Position numbers and translations under genes: made by a program | Shown here: positions 9,381 to 17,954 of the stretch, in pieces | Position numbering within the stretch: the first letter of the stretch is position 1 | How the letters are laid out: the number at the start of each line of letters is the position of its first letter | Source: Hoeflea sp. 108 | Lineage (GTDB): Bacteria > Pseudomonadota > Alphaproteobacteria > Rhizobiales > Rhizobiaceae | Assembly (NCBI RefSeq): GCF_000372965.1 | Contig: NZ_KB890024.1 | Location: forward strand, 4,986,304-5,050,303 | Length of the DNA stretch: 64,000 nt | Direction of reading: 5' to 3' | The notes under the pieces: model-generated | What the model saw: only the letters and a program-made list of their open reading frames with translations | Told to the model about the DNA's origin: nothing | The model's database searches: none

Positions 9381-10415
9381 ATGGGTTTCAAGGTTGCGAT
9401 CGTCGGCGCCACGGGCAATGTGGGCCGCGAAATGCTCAATATCCTCGAGGAACGCGGCTTCCCCGCCAGCGAAGTGGTGCCGCTGGCATCGCGCCGCAGC
9501 CAGGGCACCGAAGTGTCCTATGGCGACAAGACGCTGAAGGTGAAGGCGCTCGACACCTACGACTTCTCCGACACCGACCTCTGCCTGATGTCGGCCGGCG
9601 GCAATATCTCCAAGGAATGGTCGCCCAAGATCGGCAAGCAGGGTTGCGTCGTCATCGATAATTCGTCGGCCTTCCGCTACGACCAGGACGTGCCGCTGAT
9701 CGTGCCGGAAGTGAACCCGGACGCCATTGCCGGCTTCACCAAGAAGAACATCATCGCCAACCCGAACTGCTCGACCGCCCAGATGGTTGTGGCGCTGAAG
9801 CCGCTGCACGACAAGGCCAAGATCAAGCGCGTCGTCGTTGCGACCTACCAGTCGGTGTCGGGCGCCGGCAAGGAAGGCATGGACGAGCTGTTCACCCAGA
9901 CGCGCGCCGTCTTCGTCGCCGATCCGGTCGAAGCCAAGAAGTTCAGCAAGCGCATCGCCTTCAACGTCATTCCACACATCGACGTCTTCATGGAGGACGG
10001 CTACACCAAGGAAGAGTGGAAGATGGTCGCCGAGACCAAGAAGATGCTCGACCCCAAGATCAAGCTGACGGCCACCGCCGTGCGCGTGCCTGTCTTCATC
10101 GGCCACTCCGAAGCCGTCAATGTCGAGTTCGAAGAGCCGATCACCGCCGACGAGGCGCGCGACATCCTGCGCGAAGCGCCGGGCTGCCTGGTCATCGACA
10201 AGCATGAGGACGGCGGCTACGCCACGCCGCTCGACTCGGCCGGCGAAGACGCCACTTACATCTCTCGCATCCGCGAGGACGGCACGGTCGACAACGGCCT
10301 GGCGATGTGGATCGTCTCCGACAACCTGCGCAAGGGCGCGGCCCTCAACGCCGTGCAGATCGCCGAACTTCTGGTCGAGCGCGGCCTGATCAAGCCGAAG
10401 CAGAAGGCCGCCTGA
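9381..10415 (+). CDS. asd: Aspartate-semialdehyde dehydrogenase
   Basis: Reduces aspartyl phosphate to aspartate semialdehyde, the branch point to lysine/diaminopimelate, methionine and threonine, so it is probably essential. The 344-residue protein shows the NADP-binding motif VGATGNVGRE at the N-terminus and the catalytic Cys130 in NPNCSTAQ. The ribosome-binding region is GGACAGGAG before the ATG. The unusually long leader contains a Thr-rich mini-frame and terminator-like hairpins, which suggests control by threonine (inference). A GNAT gene follows after 4 bp and is probably co-transcribed. Confidence 0.97.
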   Translation: MGFKVAIVGATGNVGREMLNILEERGFPASEVVPLASRRSQGTEVSYGDKTLKVKALDTYDFSDTDLCLMSAGGNISKEWSPKIGKQGCVVIDNSSAFRYDQDVPLIVPEVNPDAIAGFTKKNIIANPNCSTAQMVVALKPLHDKAKIKRVVVATYQSVSGAGKEGMDELFTQTRAVFVADPVEAKKFSKRIAFNVIPHIDVFMEDGYTKEEWKMVAETKKMLDPKIKLTATAVRVPVFIGHSEAVNVEFEEPITADEARDILREAPGCLVIDKHEDGGYATPLDSAGEDATYISRIREDGTVDNGLAMWIVSDNLRKGAALNAVQIAELLVERGLIKPKQKAA

Positions 10416-10419
10416 CGCC

Positions 10420-10887
10420 ATGTTCGATGTCGTGCTGCGTCCGGCCGAAGCCGGCGACGCACACGACATCGCCCGCGTCCTGAGGGCGGCGCTTGCTGCC
10501 TTCGAGTGGATGCCACAACTCCACACGCCGGACGAGGACTTGTATTTCGTCCGGCATGTGCTCCTCGCCCACCAGGCTGTCACCGTCGTAACCGCCGCAG
10601 ACCGCATCGTCGGCTTCATATCGATCAAGGACGACTGGGTCGAACAGCTCTATTTCGATCCGGACTGGACCGGCCGCGGCATCGGCAGCCGCCTCCTGCG
10701 GCACGCCACATCGACCATGCCCCGCGTCCAGCTCCATTGCTTCCAGGCCAATTCAGGCGCACGCCGCTTCTACGAACGCCACGACTTCCGCGCGGAAGCC
10801 TTCGGCGATGGCTCGGGCAACGAAGAAGGCCTGCCTGATGTTCTCTATGTCCGCGAGGACCCGGCCGGTAGTTGGCTGAATGGTTGA
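10420..10887 (+). CDS. GNAT family N-acetyltransferase
   Basis: A 155-residue acetyltransferase. The N-terminal segment VVLRPAEAGDAHDIARVL, the acetyl-CoA loop DWTGRGIGSRLLRHA and the C-terminal ANSGARRFYERHDFRAEA match the GNAT fold in order. The substrate is unknown. It begins four bases after the asd stop, so it very likely shares the asd transcript and its control. A link to the aspartate pathway is not established by sequence. Confidence 0.88.
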   Translation: MFDVVLRPAEAGDAHDIARVLRAALAAFEWMPQLHTPDEDLYFVRHVLLAHQAVTVVTAADRIVGFISIKDDWVEQLYFDPDWTGRGIGSRLLRHATSTMPRVQLHCFQANSGARRFYERHDFRAEAFGDGSGNEEGLPDVLYVREDPAGSWLNG

Positions 10888-10957
10888 TCCCGGGCATTGC
10901 TTCGATACATTAGCGCCAAGTCATGGGTGGGTGGGTTGATGCATCGGAGACGGGAGC

Positions 10958-12193
10958 ATGGCACGCGACAGCCTTGACGCTACCGGCAGCCTTGCCCAGG
11001 GCACGGGTCGGCCCCTGCGAATTCTGATGACGAACGCCGTCTTGAGGGCACGCAGCGGCACCGAAACGCTGGTGCGCGACATGGTCCTGGCGCTGCGTCG
11101 GCGCGGCCATTCGGTGGCAACCTTTGCGCCGGTCATCGGTCCGGCTGCAGCGGAAATCCGGGCGACGGGCTCGCCGGTGCTGACGTCGCTGGAAACGTTC
11201 GGCGAAGCGCCTGACATCATCCATGGCCATCATGCCGGTCCGACAATCGCAGCCCTGGCACGCTTTCCGGGCACACCGGCCATCTTCGTTTGTCACGATT
11301 TCACCAGCGAACTTGACGATCCTCCCATACATCCCCGGATCAGGCGCTATCTTCATGTTCGGTCCGGCCTGCGCGGCCGGCTTGTCGACGAATGCGGGGT
11401 GGACGCTTCGAAGATTGCCTTCTGGTCGAACACCGTCGACCTCCAGCGTGTAGGACGCGTCTTGGCGCCGCCACCGCTGCTGACAACGGCAGCGGTCTTC
11501 GCTCATCCAGGAGCGATCCCCTTCACACCAATGATCGCAGAGGCTTGCCGGCGGCACGGCATCGCCTTCCGCGGCGAGTTGGTTGGTAAGGTGGCCACCG
11601 ACGTGGTGCAACGTCTTGACGGGATCGAACTGGCATTCGCCAGCGGGCGGATGGCACTCGAAGCCATGGCCAAGGGATGCGCGGTGATCAATGCCGACCG
11701 CTTCGGTATCGGCGGTCTTGTGACCACAGGCAGGTTCGACGACTTTGCAGCCATCAACTTTGCCTATGGTGCGCTGTCGGATGCAGCCTCGCCGGAGTTG
11801 CTCGATCGCGAGCTGACAGCTTACGGTGCGGACGATGCCCGAGCCGTAACCGCGCTCGTCCGGCGCGATTTCAGCAGCGACAGGGGCGCCCAGGCTCTGG
11901 AGACGATCTATCGCGAAGTCCTGTCTGAAAGGGAGTGGCCGCGCCGCGAAGCGGATGAGGACGAGCGCGCGCTGGCCGCCATCATCGAACGGTTTCTCCA
12001 GCAGCGGCGAATCTATGACCGCCGCTTCCTCAAGTTGCGGGAAGGGCTTGGCCCCAGCGAAGAGCTGCAACTCCTGATCGGCGAGCTGTCCAGCAGGGCG
12101 GCCGAGCTGTCGGAGGAGGTTCGCCGGCTCAGGCGTGGTGGGCTGCTGCGCCGGGTCATGGACAAGCTGACGGGCCGAACCTACGAAAAGTGA
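10958..12193 (+). CDS. Glycosyltransferase-like protein with C-terminal coiled coil
   Basis: A 411-residue protein. The N-terminal half resembles a GT4-type GT-B domain (RILMTNAVLRARSGTETLVRDMVLALRRRGHSVATFAP, given here as the start of the fold; then DIIHGHHAGPT). The C-terminal donor domain is weak: ASGRMALEAMAKGCAVINAD takes the place of the usual E-x7-E region. Residues about 325-400 are charged and predicted coiled coil. The ATG has a GACGGGAGC ribosome-binding site. It may modify a surface polysaccharide, but acceptor and sugar are unknown, and activity is uncertain given the poor donor-site motif. Confidence 0.65.
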   Translation: MARDSLDATGSLAQGTGRPLRILMTNAVLRARSGTETLVRDMVLALRRRGHSVATFAPVIGPAAAEIRATGSPVLTSLETFGEAPDIIHGHHAGPTIAALARFPGTPAIFVCHDFTSELDDPPIHPRIRRYLHVRSGLRGRLVDECGVDASKIAFWSNTVDLQRVGRVLAPPPLLTTAAVFAHPGAIPFTPMIAEACRRHGIAFRGELVGKVATDVVQRLDGIELAFASGRMALEAMAKGCAVINADRFGIGGLVTTGRFDDFAAINFAYGALSDAASPELLDRELTAYGADDARAVTALVRRDFSSDRGAQALETIYREVLSEREWPRREADEDERALAAIIERFLQQRRIYDRRFLKLREGLGPSEELQLLIGELSSRAAELSEEVRRLRRGGLLRRVMDKLTGRTYEK

Positions 12194-12307
12194 TCCCAAG
12201 CCGCGCTCCGCTTCAGCTCCAAGAAATCGTCACGCCTGTCGCGATTGAGGGGATGACTTTGGCCGGTTCCGCGGCACAGTATCCGCTGCAAAGAGGTACC
12301 GCCCCAC

Positions 12308-13213
12308 ATGATCGTCCGCCCCCGCACGAACCTGCTCAAATTGTTCTTCGTCATGCGCGGGTCCGTCGTGCCGCGCATCCTGCCGCAGATCATCGGCTTT
12401 GCCGCCTATGGCGCCGTCGTGGTGGCGCTGGTGCAGGCGCTGGGGCTCGATTTCGGCAACGCCGGGGTGGCGCCCTTCGCGCTGCTCGGCGTGGCGCTGT
12501 CCATCTATCTCGGCTTCCGCAACAACGCCGCCTATGACCGCTGGTGGGAGGCGCGCAAGCTGTGGGGGCAGTTGGTGTTCGAGATCCGCAACCTGTGCCG
12601 CGCCTCCACCGCGATGATTTCAGAACGCGAGGCGCTGCGGCCGCTGCTGATGGATTCGCTCTCCTTCTGTCATTTCCTGCGCGGCGAACTGCGCCGGATC
12701 GATACGCGTGACGCGGCGCGCCCCTTCATCGGCGATGCCGTCGACGAAATCCACGCCGCCACCAACAGACCGGACGCCGTCATGCGGCGCATGGGTGGCA
12801 AGCTCGGCGCCCTCAAGCGCAGCGGCACGCTGGAAGCAATGGATTACCGCATCCTCGACGAGCGCCTGTCGGCGATGGCAGCACTTCAGGCCGGCTGCGA
12901 GCGCATCATGGGCACGCCCCTGCCCTTCGCCTACACGCTACTTTTGCAGCGCACGGCCTACATCTTCTGCCTGCTGCTGCCCTTCGGGCTCGCGGGCTCC
13001 GCCGGCTGGGGAACGCCGCTGTTCACGGCGCTGATCGCCTACACCTTCTTCGGCCTCGACGCGCTGTCGGAAGAGCTGGAGGACCCCTTCGGCATGGAGG
13101 CCAATGACCTCGCCCTCGATGGCCTTTGCCGCGTCTGCGAGATCTCGGTGTTCGAAGCGCTGGGCGAAACCCCACCGCAGATGCTTCCGGCCGAGCACTA
13201 CTACTATTCGTGA
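12308..13213 (+). CDS. Bestrophin-family (UPF0187) membrane protein
   Basis: A 301-residue inner-membrane protein of the bacterial bestrophin family, which forms pentameric anion or cation channels. Diagnostic stretches are GVALSIYLGFRNNAAYDRWWEARKLW (about residues 60-85), here cited by its core FRNNAAYDRWWEAR, and the C-terminal LDALSEELEDPFGMEANDL. Four hydrophobic segments can be read. Its last 10 bp overlap the end of the convergent ACT-domain gene. No neighbouring gene indicates a physiological role; ion selectivity cannot be read from sequence. Confidence 0.9.
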   Translation: MIVRPRTNLLKLFFVMRGSVVPRILPQIIGFAAYGAVVVALVQALGLDFGNAGVAPFALLGVALSIYLGFRNNAAYDRWWEARKLWGQLVFEIRNLCRASTAMISEREALRPLLMDSLSFCHFLRGELRRIDTRDAARPFIGDAVDEIHAATNRPDAVMRRMGGKLGALKRSGTLEAMDYRILDERLSAMAALQAGCERIMGTPLPFAYTLLLQRTAYIFCLLLPFGLAGSAGWGTPLFTALIAYTFFGLDALSEELEDPFGMEANDLALDGLCRVCEISVFEALGETPPQMLPAEHYYYS

Positions 13214-13614
13214 GCAGCCGCCTCCGCCGCAAGCTGCCTCAGCAGCATCATCGCCTCCTCCGCTCGCCCTGCCGGCACGAACAGATGGTCATGGTAGTAG
13301 GCCGAGACCGGATTGACGCCCATGCCCGCGGAAGCGAGATGCGCAGTGATCGCGGCAAGAAAGCCGACCGCTTCGAGCGACGAATGGATATTCAGCGTGA
13401 TCATCCGGCATGAAAAGGCCGCGGCAAGTCCAGCGCTCCTCGCGTCTGCCTCCCGCAGGATAAGGGTTGTGCCCTCTCGCTCGCGAAAGCTCATCACCGT
13501 ATCCGGCGGCACCGGCGCTCCCTCCGGCACGGTCGCAAAGACATAGGTCTCGGGCCAAAGCTCCGGCTCCATGGAGGCCAGCAGGACGCCGAGGTCAGTC
13601 TCGCCCAAAGTCAT
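13204..13614 (-). CDS. ACT-domain protein (DUF2241-type)
   Basis: A 136-residue protein made of two ACT-like halves: an N-terminal part with PETYVFATVPEG and a C-terminal ACT with TLNIHSSLEAVGFLAAITAHLA, GMGVNPVSAYYHDHLFVP. Proteins of this type are thought to sense amino acids or other small ligands; the ligand here is unknown. It starts inside the stop region of the upstream cupin gene (ATGA overlap), which implies translational coupling. Its 3' end overlaps the convergent bestrophin gene by 10 bp. Confidence 0.82.
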   Translation of the reverse strand: MTLGETDLGVLLASMEPELWPETYVFATVPEGAPVPPDTVMSFREREGTTLILREADARSAGLAAAFSCRMITLNIHSSLEAVGFLAAITAHLASAGMGVNPVSAYYHDHLFVPAGRAEEAMMLLRQLAAEAAAHE

Positions 13615-14126
13615 CGCTTCGCCTGCTGCCTGCTCGCGTCGATACCCTCCCAGTACTCCATGACCGACGCCCCGCTGTAGCCTTCGCCCGTCAGCCGGAC
13701 GCTGACGCGGCCCGATTCCGGATAGACAATGACGTCGTTGGGGTTGCGCTCGCCGATGATGATGTAGCGGCAGGGCGCGTCGGTGTGGTTGTACAGCGAA
13801 TGGCCGACCTTCTGGCCGGCCGGGAAGCAGACATAATCGCCAGCCTTCATGACATACGTACGGTCGCCGAGCTTCAGCGTCGCCACACCGTCGAGGACGT
13901 AGAGATGCTCCTCCTCGAGCATGTGGTAGTGTGACGGGTTGGTTTCCTTGCCCGGCGGCAGCTCCTCCAGCGCCACGCCGACATGGCTGCCGCCGCCGAA
14001 GCTCGACAGGTGCCGGAAGCTGGAGCCGAAACGCTCGCCATGGCTGAAGACCTCCAGCGGCGCTTCGAGCGCCGAAAACGGCTCGTAGACGCCCTCTGGA
14101 TTGATGGACGATTCTCTCTTCGACAT
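13611..14126 (-). CDS. Cupin-domain protein
   Basis: A 171-residue single-domain cupin. The metal-ligand motif 1 is visible as SHYHMLEEEHLYVLDG (His, His, Glu, His) and motif 2 as PAGQKVGHSLYNHTD. The start at 14126 is chosen for its GGAGG ribosome-binding site; the frame is open further upstream to 14222. The gene overlaps the ACT-domain gene by four bases (ATGA), so the two products are made together. Cupins range from isomerases to storage-like proteins, so no reaction can be assigned. Confidence 0.85.
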   Translation of the reverse strand: MSKRESSINPEGVYEPFSALEAPLEVFSHGERFGSSFRHLSSFGGGSHVGVALEELPPGKETNPSHYHMLEEEHLYVLDGVATLKLGDRTYVMKAGDYVCFPAGQKVGHSLYNHTDAPCRYIIIGERNPNDVIVYPESGRVSVRLTGEGYSGASVMEYWEGIDASRQQAKR

Positions 14127-14202
14127 GATTTTCCTCCGTTTGGCCGGAGGGTGGGATGGCTGACGGCCACGGTCAAGGCGGCAAGCTCGCCGAGGCATCA
14201 CC

Positions 14203-16740
14203 TCATGCGACGTGGACTGCACCGCCGCAATAACTCTCGATGATGCGGGCGGCCCCTGTGCAGTCCACTGGCGGGCTGAACAGGAAGCCCTGGATTTCGC
14301 CGCAGCGCTCCTGCCTCAGCAGTTCGAGCTGTGCGCCGGTCTCCACGCCTTCAGCCGTCGTGTCGATGCCGAGATTGGCCCCGAGGCCGATGATCGCGCG
14401 CACGATGGCCATGGATTCGCGGCTGTTGCCGATATCGCGAACGAAGGATCGGTCGATCTTTAGCCGGCTGAATTGGAAGCGGCGAAGATAGCTCATGCTC
14501 GAATAGCCGGTGCCGAAATCATCGAGTGCAACCCGCACGCCGATGTCCTTGAGCCGCTGCAGCACGGCCAGATTTGCGCCCGTATCGGCAAGCAGCACGG
14601 ATTCGGTGATCTCGATTTCCAGTCGCGCCGGCACAAGCCCGGATGCGGCCAGAGCCTGGCCGATATCCTCGGCGAGATGGCCGCCACGGAACTGCACAGC
14701 AGATGCGTTGACCGCGATAACGAGATCGGACGGCCAGTCAGCGGCGCGACGGCAGGCCTCGTTGAGCACCCAGCGGCCGATCGGCTCGATCATACCGGTC
14801 TCCTCGGCCAGCGGGATGAACTGCGCCGGCGAGACCATGCCGCGCCGGGGATTGCGCCAGCGCACCAGCGCCTCGAAGCCGCGCAGGCCGCCGGTCTTGA
14901 CCGAGATGATCGGCTGGTAGTGAAGCTCGAGCTCCTGGTCGAGATCGGCACAGCGCAGCTCGAATTCGAGCTCGCGCCGGTCGCGCATCTCGGCGTCCAT
15001 CTCCGGTTCGAAGAAGTGGAACGCACCCTTGCCCTCGCGTTTGGAGCGGTAGAGCGCGAGGTCGGCGCATTTGAGCAGCGCGCCGGTCTCGCGCGCATCG
15101 GCTGGCGCGATAGCCGCTCCGAGGCTCGCGCCGATCGTCAGCTTGTGGCCGTCATAAAGATGCGGTTCGCCGATGGCCTGGATGATGCGACGCGCCAGCG
15201 CCTCGACATCGGGACGGCTCAGCGCTCCACGCAGCAGGATTGCGAACTCGTCGCCACCGAGACGGGCGACGAGGTCGCTGCGGCGCAGCAGCCGACGAAT
15301 ACGGGCCGCGGTCTCGATCAGCAGGGAATCGCCCGCCGCATGGCCAAGCGTGTCGTTGACGACCTTGAAATCGTCGAGATCGACAAGCAGCAGAGCAAAG
15401 GGCTGGTGGCCGGCGACCGCAGTGGCCACAGCCTCCTCGATCTCCTGCGAGAAGGTGGTGCGGTTGCCGACGCCGGTCAGCGGATCGTGATGGGCAAGGA
15501 AGGAAATGCGATCCTCGGCGCGCTTGCGCTCGGTGATGTCGACGATGGTCGACAGCGTCGCGGGCGCCGCCCCGAAGCGGATGTGGCGGGCGTATTCGAT
15601 GACATCAAGCTCGGTGCCGGTGGAAGTGCGGTGGCGGGCATGGCGCTCGCCCTCGATTGCTGCACTCGCCTGTCCGTCGCCGTGATCGAGGTCTTGAAGT
15701 CCAAGCGCCAGGAACTCGTCGCGGCTGCGACCATAGAGGTTGAGCGCCGCGGCGTTCACGCTCAGGAACGCGCCGCCCTCGGCCTTGCGCACATACATCG
15801 GCACCGGATTGTCGTCGAACAGCGAGCGGAACAGCGCTTCGCGGTTCTTGATCTCGCGCACGTCGGTCAGCGTTACGGCAAGCAGGCCGCCCGTCTCGAC
15901 CACGCCGACCTGCAGCGACACCGCCTCGCCATCGAGGTCGTAGGCCAGCTCGAGCGAGGGTGCCGCCACGCCATGGGCGCGGGCCAGGCCAAGCTGGGCA
16001 AGCGCCTCCGACAAAGCCTGCGCCGCCCGTGCTTCGGACAGCAGCCGGAAACGGGTGTTTTCGGTCGAAAGGCCCAGCAGCCTTGCGGCGGCGTTGTTGA
16101 CCGAGAGAATTTGGTAGTCGCGCATCTCGCCACCGGCGGTTTCCAGCGGGCTGAGCGCCAGGATGCCCTCGTCGGTCGAGTTGATCAACAGGCGGGCAAG
16201 GTCGATCTGGCTCTTGCGCGGGCGCGCGAAGACCATGAAATATTCGCCCGGCCAGCGGCAGGCCAGCGGCAGCGCCAGCACCTCGACGGTGGAGACCATG
16301 CCGTCGACCAGCGACCGGCAGAACGTCAGCTTCGGCGCAGCGGCGGCGCGGGCCTGGTCCATGGCGCTGGCAATTGCGCGGCGGAAGGCGAAGGGCAGCA
16401 CGGAAAGCGTCGCTGCAGGCTCGGAAAGTCCGGCAATGGTGGTGAAGCGCGGACCGGCGCGCAGAATGAACCCGTCCTTGTCCGTTTGCAGGCGCAGCAC
16501 CGCCATCTCGTCGGCGAAGCGGCCGATGCTGCCGAGCGCCAACTCTTCATAGGGCGGCAAGCCGCCATCGACGCGTGCAGCCTGCCAGCGGCGCAACACC
16601 AGCCTGACATCGTCGAACTCGGTATCGATATCAGGCGGCAGGTCGGCAGCGCGCATGACCGCCGGCCGCTCGGCGGCGCCGTCACGCGTTTCCGGCGGAA
16701 ACGCCTTCGCCTTATCCCAAGCTCGCATTGCCAAAAGCAT
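14203..16740 (-). CDS. PAS-GGDEF-EAL cyclic-di-GMP signalling protein
   Basis: An 845-residue protein. The N-terminal ~350 residues contain PAS-like sensor regions (for example LFDDNPVPMYVRKAEGGAFLSVN, core NPVPMYVRK), followed by an intact diguanylate cyclase site GGDEF preceded by an RRSD inhibitory site with the proper five-residue spacing, then an EAL phosphodiesterase domain with EAL, EITES, DDFGTGYSS, KIDRSF and AEGVET. Both opposing activities look intact. No transmembrane helix is obvious, so it is probably cytoplasmic. The start at 16740 has AGGTGA upstream; ATG at 16728 is an alternative. No partner gene is adjacent. Confidence 0.9.
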   Translation of the reverse strand: MLLAMRAWDKAKAFPPETRDGAAERPAVMRAADLPPDIDTEFDDVRLVLRRWQAARVDGGLPPYEELALGSIGRFADEMAVLRLQTDKDGFILRAGPRFTTIAGLSEPAATLSVLPFAFRRAIASAMDQARAAAAPKLTFCRSLVDGMVSTVEVLALPLACRWPGEYFMVFARPRKSQIDLARLLINSTDEGILALSPLETAGGEMRDYQILSVNNAAARLLGLSTENTRFRLLSEARAAQALSEALAQLGLARAHGVAAPSLELAYDLDGEAVSLQVGVVETGGLLAVTLTDVREIKNREALFRSLFDDNPVPMYVRKAEGGAFLSVNAAALNLYGRSRDEFLALGLQDLDHGDGQASAAIEGERHARHRTSTGTELDVIEYARHIRFGAAPATLSTIVDITERKRAEDRISFLAHHDPLTGVGNRTTFSQEIEEAVATAVAGHQPFALLLVDLDDFKVVNDTLGHAAGDSLLIETAARIRRLLRRSDLVARLGGDEFAILLRGALSRPDVEALARRIIQAIGEPHLYDGHKLTIGASLGAAIAPADARETGALLKCADLALYRSKREGKGAFHFFEPEMDAEMRDRRELEFELRCADLDQELELHYQPIISVKTGGLRGFEALVRWRNPRRGMVSPAQFIPLAEETGMIEPIGRWVLNEACRRAADWPSDLVIAVNASAVQFRGGHLAEDIGQALAASGLVPARLEIEITESVLLADTGANLAVLQRLKDIGVRVALDDFGTGYSSMSYLRRFQFSRLKIDRSFVRDIGNSRESMAIVRAIIGLGANLGIDTTAEGVETGAQLELLRQERCGEIQGFLFSPPVDCTGAARIIESYCGGAVHVA

Positions 16741-17118
16741 CCGGTCACCTGTCGCTGGTGCGACTGCCGATTTCCGCGGTCCGGCACTCGCCGGACGCCT
16801 GAAGGCATCGCATCTGTTGTCAGCATGCCGAACGTTTCGGCCCGACGGCACGGCCTCATGCCGGCACGGCAGGAAGGCCGGGCGCCGTCGCGGCGCAACC
16901 TATCGGGTGCAGGCTTACCGCCTGCTTAAGCGCAACGTCATATAAGTGTCATAGTGCGGGGACCGGCCCATGCCCTCGTCGCGTCCACGTCGTGGCCCGT
17001 TACCGTGATATCGCCGGTGGAAATCCCTATCGCGAGGACCGGCACACATCAACCTGCACGGGCACAGCAAAGTCGGAAGCGCCGCCCCTTCCATCCTCGA
17101 CCAGTAGACTGGCGGGCA
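16741..17118. other. Intergenic stretch without a recognised gene
   Basis: Between the GGDEF/EAL gene and the rpsP terminator I see no convincing coding sequence, RNA gene or repeat. It must hold the promoter of the GGDEF/EAL gene. rimM, trmD and rplS, which usually follow rpsP, are absent here. Confidence 0.5.
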
Positions 17119-17148
17119 CAAAAAAACGGGCAGGTTTCCCTGCCCGTT
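17119..17148 (-). terminator. Rho-independent terminator after rpsP
   Basis: On the minus strand AACGGGCAGG and CCTGCCCGTT form a perfect 10-bp stem with a 4-base loop, followed by a run of seven T. It lies about 25 bp past the rpsP stop. A further palindrome, TTCCGGGTACCCGGAA, sits between the two. Confidence 0.9.
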
Positions 17149-17171
17149 TACGTGTTCCGGGTACCCGGAAA

Positions 17172-17564
17172 TTACTCGGCCGAAGCCTCGGCCGGGGCAG
17201 CAGCTGCAGCTGCGATGGCAGCAGCAGCGTCTTCCTGCGCCTTCTTGAGGGCAGCCAGACGCTCCTGGGCCTTCTTGCCCGGCTCGCCCTTGGTCGGGTT
17301 CGAGCGGGCTTCACGCTTGACGACGCCAGCCTCATCGAGGAAGCGGGCAACGCGGTCGGTCGGCAGGGCGCCGTTCGACAGCCAGTACTTGGCGCGGTCG
17401 GCGTCCAGCTTCATGCGGTCGCCGTCCTTGGGCAGCAGCGGGTTCCAGGCGCCGATCGCCTCGATGAAGCGGCCGTCGCGCGGGCTGCGGGCGTCAGCGA
17501 TGACGATGTGGTAGTAGGGGCGCTTCTTCGAGCCGGCGCGGGCCAGACGGATCTTGAGGGACAT
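17172..17564 (-). CDS. rpsP: 30S ribosomal protein S16
   Basis: A 130-residue S16 protein ([20 protein letters not shown] at the N-terminus) that binds 16S rRNA during 30S assembly. The core ends near residue 85; the Ala/Glu/Lys-rich tail to residue 130 is a lineage-typical extension. An AGGAG ribosome-binding site precedes the ATG. It is the last gene of ffh-chorismate mutase-rpsP and is closed by a strong terminator, whereas rimM, trmD and rplS usually follow it in Rhizobiales. Confidence 0.98.
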   Translation of the reverse strand: MSLKIRLARAGSKKRPYYHIVIADARSPRDGRFIEAIGAWNPLLPKDGDRMKLDADRAKYWLSNGALPTDRVARFLDEAGVVKREARSNPTKGEPGKKAQERLAALKKAQEDAAAAIAAAAAAPAEASAE

Positions 17565-17621
17565 TTTCTTACTCCTGGAGTGGTTCTGTCTTGGGTTCTT
17601 GGTCTTAAGTCTGTTCCGCCG

Positions 17622-17948
17622 TCAGGCGGAGGTAGTCTTGTCTGGCGCGCCATTGTGTTCGGCGGCCAGCATTTCGTGGTGACGGATCACCTCGCGGATG
17701 ATGAAGTTAAGGAACTTCTCCGCGAAATCGGGATCGAGATGCGCATCGTCGGCAAGCCGGCGCAGACGCGCGATCTGGGTCTGCTCGCGCGCCGGGTCGG
17801 CCGGTGGCAGGCCATGGGTGGCCTTGAGCACGCCGACCGCCTGGGTGCAGCGGAAACGCTCGGCCAGCATATGGATGAGTGCTGCATCGATGTTGTCGAT
17901 CGAAGCGCGCAGTTCCTGCAGCCGGGCCTTAGGGTCGATGTCGGTCAT
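17622..17948 (-). CDS. Chorismate mutase, AroQ class
   Basis: A 108-residue monofunctional AroQ-type chorismate mutase, converting chorismate to prephenate for phenylalanine and tyrosine. Family features are LRASIDNIDAALIHMLAERF with its active-site Arg, the following KATHG segment and the closing helix FLNFIIREVIRHHE. It starts six bases after the ffh stop and lies upstream of rpsP, an arrangement known in many Rhizobiales, so co-transcription with ffh is very likely. No signal peptide is visible, so it acts in the cytoplasm. Confidence 0.92.
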   Translation of the reverse strand: MTDIDPKARLQELRASIDNIDAALIHMLAERFRCTQAVGVLKATHGLPPADPAREQTQIARLRRLADDAHLDPDFAEKFLNFIIREVIRHHEMLAAEHNGAPDKTTSA

Positions 17949-17954
17949 GGGCCC

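Noticed and set aside
8922..10628. A 568-residue minus-strand frame opposite asd, including a Val-rich stretch opposite the Thr-rich leader
   Set aside because: Antisense to asd. The Val run is just the complement of ACC codons, and no branched-chain biosynthesis gene follows on the minus strand.
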